Shown: positions 34,707 to 40,830 of the stretch, one piece after another
Layout: each line of letters begins with the position of its first letter
Position numbering within the stretch: position 1 is the first letter of the stretch
DNA from: JBBDIK01 sp964640385
Lineage (GTDB): Bacteria > Actinomycetota > UBA4738 > JBBDHU01
Direction: 5' to 3'
Length of the DNA: 64,000 bases
NCBI GenBank assembly: GCA_964640385.1
Contig: CAZXFL010000001.1
Location: 1-64,000 of the forward strand
Program-made: the position numbers and the translations under genes
Notes under the pieces: model-generated
What the model was told of the DNA's origin: nothing
What the model saw: the letters and a program-made list of their open reading frames with translations, nothing else
Database searches by the model: none

Positions 34707-35002
34707 CAACCCTGCCCCTGTCGGCGAGCCAGGCACGCCATGCTCGCATGGCCGGGGATTCTACCCGTGCTTGGCCCCGGCGTCCGGCCATCCACGGGCG
34801 ATTTCCCGAAACCTCGACGCGCGGAGGGATGTTCCCGGGGAAGGCTGATGGCGGAGGAGGAGACGCAGAGGACCCAAGAGACCTTTGGGGCCGCAACGCC
34901 GGAGCGCCGCGTTCTCTACTCAGCCTCTTGGGTCCTCGACCCTGCCGCCGGAGCGGCATAGCGTGCGTACTCTAGGACCGGCTCCGGCGCGTGTCAAACG
35001 TC
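34707..35002. other. intergenic region with a 13-bp inverted repeat
   Basis: A stretch of 296 nt without a convincing protein gene. A 37-codon plus-strand frame (34848-34961) is present but has no similarity I recognise. The notable feature is the inverted repeat described at 34868-34937. Confidence 0.5.
34868..34937. repeat. perfect 13-bp inverted repeat with 44-nt loop
   Basis: GAGGACCCAAGAG (34868-34880) and CTCTTGGGTCCTC (34925-34937) are exact reverse complements. The 44-nt loop is G+C-rich. RNA from either strand would fold into a strong stem. It is not followed by a T-run in either direction, so a plain terminator is unlikely. It could be part of a small RNA or a protein-binding site. 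Confidence 0.6.
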
Positions 35003-36526
35003 CTACTGAACGTACACGTCGCGGCCGAGCGAAACCGTCGTGATCGGGCGAAGCGCGGCGATGTCGTCATGGGTCGCCGGGTCCTGCTCGTACGCCGCGA
35101 AGTCCGCGTGCATCCCCGGCTCGAGGCGTCCCTTCTTGCCCTGGTGGGCCAACCGGGCCGAGCCGACGGTGGCGAGCCGGAGCGCCTCCTCGCGTCCCAG
35201 CGACTGGGCGGGGTCATGATGATGTTCGAGCGCGTGGACGCCCGCCAGAGGATCCAACGGCGTGATAGGCGTGTCAGACCCCGCTCCCAACGTGAGCCCG
35301 CGCTCCATCATCGTCCGGAACGGGTTCATAGCCGCCGCTCGTTCCTGGCCGAGCCGCTGTTCGTAGAGCTGTCCTGGGAAGCCCCAGGTGGCGTCGAACG
35401 CCGGTTGGACCGAGATCGCAAGCCCGAGCGCCGCGGCGCGCTCGATGTGACCCTCCCCCGCCATCTCGAAGTGCTCGATACGGTGCCGGCGCGCGCGGAA
35501 GTGGCGGCGCAACCGCGAGTCGAGCCCCCGGTACACGCGTTCCCAGGCGGCGACGGCTCGCCCGATCGCGACGTCCCCGATCGCGTGGAGTCCGACCTGG
35601 AGACCGGCGACATGTGCTTCCTGGAGGAACCCGGCGAGTTCCTCCTCGTCGATGTAGGCGACCCCGTTCCCGGGGTCGTCGACGTAGGGCGCCCCGACGA
35701 AGGCCGTCCGGGCGCCGATGGATCCGTCCATCGAGAGGTCTCCCCCGATCCGGCCCAGACCGCGTTCCATCACGAGGGGGATCTCCATCGTCGCCGCGTA
35801 CGCGACGACGTCCACGGGGAGGCGCTCACGGTGCGCCAGGAGGACGTCCAAGTCTCGGGTGCCGCGGGCCGCGGGGATCGACATCTCGTGCACGCTGGTC
35901 ACCCCCCTGGCGGCAGCCACGGCCGCCGCTTGCAACTGCAGCTCCTCCAGTTCGTGATCGCTCAGCTGGTCGACGTACCAGCGCTGCAGGGCGTCGTTCG
36001 CCGACTGCGTGACAAGGCCCGTCGGCGAGCCGGTGTCGTCCCGCAGGACGCCGGGGAGGTCAAGGATGCCGGAGCGCTCGAGTGCGGGGGTATTCGCCAG
36101 GCTGACGTGTCCGTCGGTCCGCACGCAGACCAGCGGGTGGGGGCCGATCGCATCCAACTCGGCGAGCGTCGGGACCTGCCGATCGCCCCAACGGGACTCG
36201 TCGTAGCCGTGGACGAGGATGGTGGCATCGTGCCGGCGCAGCACATCGGCCAGCGCCAGGATCAGCTCCTCTCGAGAGCCCGCCGCAGCGGCCTGCGGCC
36301 ACCGCGAGCGGATGCCCGTCCCCGTCAGGTGGACGTGCGCGTCGATGAAGCCCGGCACGATGGTGGCGCCGGGCAGATCTACCACGCGATCTGCGGGTGG
36401 AGGGTCCCCCACACCGACCCTCTCCACGTGGCGCCCATCGACTAGGAGCCAGTCGCCCGTCGCCGGCTGTCCCTGGGTCCGAACGCAGGTCGCCCGGTAC
36501 AGGGTCCTGATCGCCCCATCATCCAC
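35003..36526 (-). CDS. amidohydrolase family 3 protein
   Basis: A 507-aa metal-dependent hydrolase of the composite TIM-barrel type: GATIVPGFIDAHVHLTGTG (HxH), QVGLHAIGDVAIG, HRIEHFEMAG and GAGSDTPITPLDP. This YtcJ-like group acts on exocyclic amides or formamides; the substrate is not evident. There is no signal peptide. A GGAGGTGG site precedes the ATG. It lies 9 nt downstream of the reverse transcriptase gene on the same strand, so the two may share a transcript, although a functional link is not known. Confidence 0.88.
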   Translation of the reverse strand: MDDGAIRTLYRATCVRTQGQPATGDWLLVDGRHVERVGVGDPPPADRVVDLPGATIVPGFIDAHVHLTGTGIRSRWPQAAAAGSREELILALADVLRRHDATILVHGYDESRWGDRQVPTLAELDAIGPHPLVCVRTDGHVSLANTPALERSGILDLPGVLRDDTGSPTGLVTQSANDALQRWYVDQLSDHELEELQLQAAAVAAARGVTSVHEMSIPAARGTRDLDVLLAHRERLPVDVVAYAATMEIPLVMERGLGRIGGDLSMDGSIGARTAFVGAPYVDDPGNGVAYIDEEELAGFLQEAHVAGLQVGLHAIGDVAIGRAVAAWERVYRGLDSRLRRHFRARRHRIEHFEMAGEGHIERAAALGLAISVQPAFDATWGFPGQLYEQRLGQERAAAMNPFRTMMERGLTLGAGSDTPITPLDPLAGVHALEHHHDPAQSLGREEALRLATVGSARLAHQGKKGRLEPGMHADFAAYEQDPATHDDIAALRPITTVSLGRDVYVQ

Positions 36527-36535
36527 CTCCGTATC

Positions 36536-37252
36536 CTAAGGCGCTTCCTCGCGGTGGCCACCGCAGGAGGAGGTGAGGAGCAGTGCTCCCGTCAGGCGGT
36601 TGGCCTCGTGGACCGGGGCGATCCGGGTCTTCCTTGGATTCAGCCGCAGGTCGAGCACCGAGAGCGTCTCCGCGATCCGCGCCACGACCTCGTCGGCCTG
36701 TCGTTCGCCTGCAGCGGCCACGAGGATGTCATCGACCCATCGGGCGTACGCGACGCGTTGCCGCTCCAGCGATCGGTCGACCTGCTGCAGGACGGCGTTG
36801 GCCAGGACGCCCGAGCCCCGAGGCCCGACTGGGATGCCGCGGACTCCGAGAGCGACGAGCTCCTCGAGGAAGCGCCTCAGCGGTGCCACCTCCGACGGGT
36901 GGCATCCTAGCTCTAGGAGTGAGCGCTCGACCGTAGCCGGTGCGATCGATGGGAAGCAGTCCCGGATGTCGACCCGAGCGAGGACGTGACCGGAGCGTTG
37001 CAGGTGAGTCTGCGCGTTGGCGAACCGTCGCCGCGCTGCTCCGGGCCCTTCCAGCCCGCTGCCGCCACAGCTGAGGCGGTCGGTGGCGACCAACGGGGTC
37101 AGCGATCGCTCGACGTGATGGGCGATCCGCGAGACGAGCTGCGCATACCGGGCCCGTTCTCGCGCGGCGAGGTGAGTGATGGTTCGGGTTCCGCCCATCG
37201 GCTTGGGTACGTGCGTGAACGTCGGGGCACAGGTGGCGACGATCGAGTTCAA
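36536..37252 (-). CDS. small stand-alone reverse transcriptase
   Basis: A 238-aa protein that is almost only an RT palm/fingers domain. Seen in order: motif 3 with the catalytic Asp in VLARVDIRDCFPSIAP, motif 4 GIPVGPRGSGVLANAVLQQVD, motif 5 YARWVDDILVAA (the YxDD box reads WVDD) and motif 6/7 LRLNPRKTRIA. There is no maturase (X) domain or endonuclease, so it is not a group II intron protein, and the SQ of DGR enzymes is absent. The motif 4 wording recalls Abi/UG-type enzymes, many of which act in phage defence. TTG at 37252 has GGGAGG upstream; ATG at 37198 is the alternative. Confidence 0.8.
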   Translation of the reverse strand: MNSIVATCAPTFTHVPKPMGGTRTITHLAARERARYAQLVSRIAHHVERSLTPLVATDRLSCGGSGLEGPGAARRRFANAQTHLQRSGHVLARVDIRDCFPSIAPATVERSLLELGCHPSEVAPLRRFLEELVALGVRGIPVGPRGSGVLANAVLQQVDRSLERQRVAYARWVDDILVAAAGERQADEVVARIAETLSVLDLRLNPRKTRIAPVHEANRLTGALLLTSSCGGHREEAP

Positions 37253-37302
37253 CGTTCCTCCCTCTATTCGGCCGGTTCCGGGAGGAGGTCGGACCGACCC
37301 CC

Positions 37303-37331
37303 TTTGTACCCGAGTGCGGGGACGCGGGCAA
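37303..37331 (-). promoter_or_regulatory. possible promoter of the reverse transcriptase gene
   Basis: On the minus strand, TTGCCC (37331-37326), a 17-nt spacer and TACAAA (37308-37303). It would give a leader of about 45 nt that contains the GGGAGG ribosome site. The -10 is not a strong match. Confidence 0.4.
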
Positions 37332-37402
37332 TCGCATGTTCGGGGGAATCTCGAGTCCCCCGGAGCCAGGCCATCAGCGGCCCTTCGTACTCGGCACCAC
37401 CG

Positions 37403-37436
37403 AACCAGCGGCCGAGCGGGCGTTCCTCCGCTGGTT
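37403..37436. repeat. 9-bp perfect inverted repeat upstream of the AsnC/Lrp gene
   Basis: AACCAGCGG (37403-37411) and CCGCTGGTT (37428-37436) with a 16-nt centre. It lies about 27 nt before the -10 element of the regulator gene and in the divergent gap with the reverse transcriptase gene. It may be an autoregulatory operator or an RNA stem. Confidence 0.5.
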
Positions 37437-37462
37437 ATGCGGCACGCGCCTGGCATCTCCCC

Positions 37463-37468
37463 TATGAT
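37463..37468 (+). promoter_or_regulatory. -10 element TATGAT of a probable leaderless transcript
   Basis: TATGAT ends exactly 7 nt before a GTG at 37476. The two in-frame ATG codons at 37464 and 37467 lie inside this -10 element, so they are unlikely starts. Confidence 0.55.
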
Positions 37469-37475
37469 GTTCGGC

Positions 37476-37922
37476 GTGCTCGACGATCGAGACCTCGAGA
37501 TCCTCGCGGCCCTCCAGGAGGACGCCCGGGCGACGTATGCAGACATCGCTCGCAGGGTCGGTCTGTCCCCCTCTTCGGTCCACGACCGGGTGCGCAAGCT
37601 CGAGCAGTCGGGTGTGATCAAGGCCTACCGCGCCGAGGTCGACCCCCGGGCCCTAGGGCTCCAGGTCACTGCCCTGGTGTCCGTCAGCCCGCTCGACCCG
37701 AAGGAGCCGGACGACTTCCCCGAACGGATCGTTGATTTCGTTGAGATCGAAGACTGCCTGAGCGTGGCCGGTGCCGAAAACTACATCCTGAAGGTCCGGA
37801 CGAGGACCACCGCCGAACTCGAGGATCTACTCCAGCGGCTCCGTGAGAAGGCCGAGGTTCACACCCGCACCACCGTCGTCCTCTCCATCCCCTTCGAGAG
37901 CAGGCCGGTCCTGGGCGGCTGA
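37476..37922 (+). CDS. AsnC/Lrp-family transcriptional regulator
   Basis: A 148-aa protein with an N-terminal winged HTH (LDDRDLEILAALQEDARATY, ADIARRVGLSPSSVHDRV) and a C-terminal RAM/ACT-like domain (VTALVSVSPLD to TTVVLSIPFE) that binds amino acids or related effectors and builds octamers. The GTG at 37476 gives the common family start beginning LDD. Neighbours give no clear target: a divergent reverse transcriptase and cysS downstream. An inverted repeat at 37403-37436 is a possible binding site. Confidence 0.9.
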   Translation: MLDDRDLEILAALQEDARATYADIARRVGLSPSSVHDRVRKLEQSGVIKAYRAEVDPRALGLQVTALVSVSPLDPKEPDDFPERIVDFVEIEDCLSVAGAENYILKVRTRTTAELEDLLQRLREKAEVHTRTTVVLSIPFESRPVLGG

Positions 37923-37970
37923 CCCGGGGCCGCCCGTTGGCGAACGCTCTTCCGCTTGGGTCCTGCGTTC

Positions 37971-37976
37971 TATGCT
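37971..37976 (+). promoter_or_regulatory. -10 element TATGCT upstream of cysS
   Basis: TATGCT ends 10 nt before the ATG at 37987, giving at most a 3-5 nt leader. Confidence 0.4.
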
Positions 37977-37986
37977 GTTGGCTCAC

Positions 37987-39375
37987 ATGCGCTTGTACAA
38001 CACGCTCACACGCGAGGTCGAAGAGGTCGTCTCGCTTGAGCACGGGCTCATCAAGATGTACACGTGCGGCCCGACCGTGTACCGCTTCGCCCACCTGGGC
38101 AACCTGCGGACATTCCTTCTGGCCGACCTCGTTCGCCGTGCATCGGAATTCGAGGGATACGACGTCACGCAGATCATGAACATCACCGACGTTGGGCATA
38201 TGACCGATGAGTCCTCGGCGGCGGCCGTCGACAAGATGCAACTCGCCGCCGGCGACGAGGGCTTGGCCCCGCTGGAGATCGCGGCGAAGTACACGGAGGC
38301 GTTCCTGGCAGACGCGGCAGCCATCGGGATCCAACCCGCGCATGGGTACCCGAAGGCAACCGAGCACATCCCGGAGATGCTCGACCTCACGAAGACGCTC
38401 GTCGAGAAGGGCCATGCGTATGGATCGGACGGCAACGTCTACTTCGATGTGCGGTCGTTCCCGGCCTACGGGGAGCTCTCTGGGAACACCCTCGACAACC
38501 TCGTTCCCGGTCACCGCGATCTCGAGACCGCCCCGGGCAAGAGGCACCATGCGGACTTCTCGCTCTGGAAGAAGGCTGGGCCCGGTCGGCTGATGAGATG
38601 GGACAGTCCGTGGGGCGAGGGGTTCCCCGGATGGCACATCGAGTGTTCGGCGATGTCGATGAAGTACCTAGGCGACCGGTTCGACATCCACACCGGCGGC
38701 ATCGACCTCACCTTCCCGCATCACGAGGACGAGATCGCCCAGTCCGAAGGAGGTGCCGGCCACCGGGTGATCAACACTTGGGTACATGGGGGCCACCTAC
38801 GGCTCAAGGGCCAGAAGATCGCCAAGTCCTCCGGGAACGTGGTCCGGGTCCTCGAGGTCGTCGACCGCGGCGTCGATCCGCGTTCGTTCCGCTATCTGAC
38901 GTTCCAGACCCGCTACCGGAGCGAGATGGACTTCTCGTGGGAGGCACTGGAGACTGCCGACCACCGCGTCAAGCAGCTCCGCCACCGGATGGCGGAGTGG
39001 TCCCCCGCGGCGGCTGAGCCGGGTCCCGAGGCTCAGACGTTCGACGAACGTTTCCGCGAGGCGGTCGCGACCGATCTGGACATGCCGAAGGCGGTCGTGA
39101 TCCTGAACGAGCTGGTGTCCTCCGGGGCCGTGCCCGACGCAGAGAAGTACGCGCTGCTTGCGTCGTGGGACGAGGTCCTCGGGCTGGACCTGGAGCGGGA
39201 GGCCCGCGCCGGCTGGGAACCGACGGCGGGGATGCGCGCGTTGGTCGATGAACGCGACGCGTCCCGGGCGGCCAAGGACTTCGCCAAGGCCGACGGGCTG
39301 CGCGATCGGCTCCAGGCGATGGGCCTGGAGGTCATGGACAGCGCCGAAGGGACCAAGGTTCGGCCTCGAGACTAA
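37987..39375 (+). CDS. cysS: cysteinyl-tRNA synthetase (class I)
   Basis: A 462-aa protein. The zinc ligand in MYTCGPTVY, the HIGH-like FAHLGNLR, HIECSAMSMKYLG, FPHHEDEIAQSE and the KMSKS-like KIAKSSGN are in the usual order; the C-terminal helical anticodon domain (about 370-462) is complete. It charges tRNA-Cys. MshC, the mycothiol ligase, is related but shorter and lacks this C-terminal part, so CysS is the better call. The start is set by the promoter; the longer open frame runs through the regulator gene. Confidence 0.93.
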   Translation: MRLYNTLTREVEEVVSLEHGLIKMYTCGPTVYRFAHLGNLRTFLLADLVRRASEFEGYDVTQIMNITDVGHMTDESSAAAVDKMQLAAGDEGLAPLEIAAKYTEAFLADAAAIGIQPAHGYPKATEHIPEMLDLTKTLVEKGHAYGSDGNVYFDVRSFPAYGELSGNTLDNLVPGHRDLETAPGKRHHADFSLWKKAGPGRLMRWDSPWGEGFPGWHIECSAMSMKYLGDRFDIHTGGIDLTFPHHEDEIAQSEGGAGHRVINTWVHGGHLRLKGQKIAKSSGNVVRVLEVVDRGVDPRSFRYLTFQTRYRSEMDFSWEALETADHRVKQLRHRMAEWSPAAAEPGPEAQTFDERFREAVATDLDMPKAVVILNELVSSGAVPDAEKYALLASWDEVLGLDLEREARAGWEPTAGMRALVDERDASRAAKDFAKADGLRDRLQAMGLEVMDSAEGTKVRPRD

Positions 39376-39403
39376 CTTCCCCGGGCCGGTCGTTCCCCGC
39401 TGC

Positions 39404-39409
39404 TAGGCT
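39404..39409 (+). promoter_or_regulatory. -10 element TAGGCT of a probable leaderless transcript
   Basis: TAGGCT followed by a run of seven C and then the ATG at 39417. Confidence 0.5.
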
Positions 39410-39416
39410 CCCCCCC

Positions 39417-39926
39417 ATGTCCGACACTTCCGGCAACGGGGACCTGAAAGCGGTCCCTACGCACGTGCCGTTGTGGATGGCACTGTTGTCCATCGGCCTG
39501 GCGGTCGGCATCACGACGCTCTTGCTACTCGTACTCGTCGGGGAGACGACGGGGCCCGGCCAGGTGGTCGGCGAGTTCTACGAAGCGGCTCGCTCAGGCG
39601 ACTGCGATGCCGCCTCCGGCCTCTTCGATGCGACGGTGATCGCGGAAGGCCCGGACCTCTGTGCGGCTCTTCCTCCCCCCGACTCGGTGCCCACACACAA
39701 GATCGATTCGGTCACGCTCGAAGGTGAGGGGGGTGCGACCGCTCGTGTGAAGGTGATCGAAGGCGACGACGAGGCCGTGGTCATCGTTTGGGGCCTTCGC
39801 CGCGACGGCGACGCCTGGGCCATCGTCGCGGTACCGTGCTACGGCGCATTCCGCGGACTGGCAGAGGCATCCTTGGTGACCCCGATGCCGCTCGTGCAGG
39901 GCGGCGAGGGTTGCACTGGGACCTAG
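39417..39926 (+). CDS. small membrane-anchored protein, NTF2-like outer domain
   Basis: A 169-aa protein with one membrane segment (about 18-40, WMALLSIGLAVGITTLLLLV) and an outer alpha/beta domain starting GQVVGEFYEAARSGDCDAAS, which resembles DUF4878/NTF2-like folds. The cysteines in GDCDAAS, DLCAAL, VPCYGA and GEGCTG may form two disulfides outside the cell. No function is recognised. Its last bases overlap the convergent lipid-kinase-like gene by 4 nt. Confidence 0.7.
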   Translation: MSDTSGNGDLKAVPTHVPLWMALLSIGLAVGITTLLLLVLVGETTGPGQVVGEFYEAARSGDCDAASGLFDATVIAEGPDLCAALPPPDSVPTHKIDSVTLEGEGGATARVKVIEGDDEAVVIVWGLRRDGDAWAIVAVPCYGAFRGLAEASLVTPMPLVQGGEGCTGT

Positions 39927-40828
39927 AGCTTCAGGTTCACTGCCGAAGGCATGACGACTACCTTCGCTGGCGTAGTTCCGATCACCTGACCGTCCGCGTG
40001 CACCGGCATCGGGCGATCCGCCTCGACGCCGACGCCGATCTTCGCGCGGAGCTCGGCGAGGTGAGGAGAGGGGACGTGCTCGCCGCGGGACATCTTCGAC
40101 ATCAGCGTGAACTGGTCCGAGCGAGGCCCGTGCCATACGAGGATGTCGAGTACGCCGTCCCCCGGGTAGGAGCGGGGCGAAACGCGGAGCCCCCGGAAGA
40201 AGTTGCAGTTGCCCACGATGACCTCGTACCCGCGCCCTTCCCACTCCTTGCGGTCCGCGCGGACGTGCAACTCCGCCATCGGGGCACGCGCCAGGGCGGA
40301 CCAGAACGCGACGAAGCGCCGGCCGCCGCCGCCGAGGAAGTGCGGCAGCCGGCGCTCGCGGCGCAGCATGTCGGCTGTCGAGCCGATCATCGCAACCAGC
40401 GCGAAGTGCCGCATGATCTCGCCCCCGTCCGGTCCGGCACATGTGATCCGTCCGATGTCGAGCGGATAGTGGTTCTCGCCGAGGAGATGCCGCGCCGCGG
40501 CCGGCCCGGCGGGCAGTCCGAACGTCTTGATGAGATCGCTTTCGGGGTCCGTCGAGATCATCCCGAGGGTGAGAGCCCTGTCGGCGGATGAGGTCGTCAG
40601 GGCCGCATCGACCGCGTCGTTGAAGGTCCGGTCATCACCGACGATCGCCAGGAATCGCTCCCCCCGGGACATGGCACCGAAGACCATCTCGCGGACGCCG
40701 CTGCCATCGGCCCGCCGATGGGGGCACCCACGATCGTCGAGGAAATCCGCTGCAGCGGATCCGGTAGACCCGGCGTCGGCGATCCGAGGATCGGCGACGA
40801 AGGTCACCGGGCCGAAGGATTCCTCCAC
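39923..40828 (-). CDS. diacylglycerol/sphingosine-kinase-like protein with altered GGDG motif
   Basis: A 301-aa protein with the two-domain layout of DAGK catalytic-family lipid kinases: a nucleotide part with FLAIVGDDRTFNDAV, then IGSTADML, GNCNFFRGLRVSPRSYPGDG and a C-terminal VHADGQVIGTTP. The core GGDGTxNEV motif is changed to VGDDRTFNDA, and the later GTxND segment is weak, so activity is doubtful. It begins (GTG) 2 nt after helY. A second, normal member of the family lies just beyond helY (43514-44401). Confidence 0.75.
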   Translation of the reverse strand: MEESFGPVTFVADPRIADAGSTGSAAADFLDDRGCPHRRADGSGVREMVFGAMSRGERFLAIVGDDRTFNDAVDAALTTSSADRALTLGMISTDPESDLIKTFGLPAGPAAARHLLGENHYPLDIGRITCAGPDGGEIMRHFALVAMIGSTADMLRRERRLPHFLGGGGRRFVAFWSALARAPMAELHVRADRKEWEGRGYEVIVGNCNFFRGLRVSPRSYPGDGVLDILVWHGPRSDQFTLMSKMSRGEHVPSPHLAELRAKIGVGVEADRPMPVHADGQVIGTTPAKVVVMPSAVNLKL

Positions 40829-40830
40829 TG

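Noticed and set aside
34848..34961. 37-codon frame spanning the 13-bp inverted repeat
   Set aside because: Only a weak AAGG site precedes it, there is no recognisable similarity, and the sequence is explained by the repeat arms; conservation would be needed to call it a gene.
36536..37252. Group II intron
   Set aside because: The RT lacks the maturase domain, and no domain V-like hairpin with an AGC/GUU bulge pattern was seen around it; the ends show no intron boundary motif.
37987..39375. Mycothiol ligase MshC instead of CysS
   Set aside because: MshC is related but about 410 aa and lacks the C-terminal anticodon-binding part, which is complete here.
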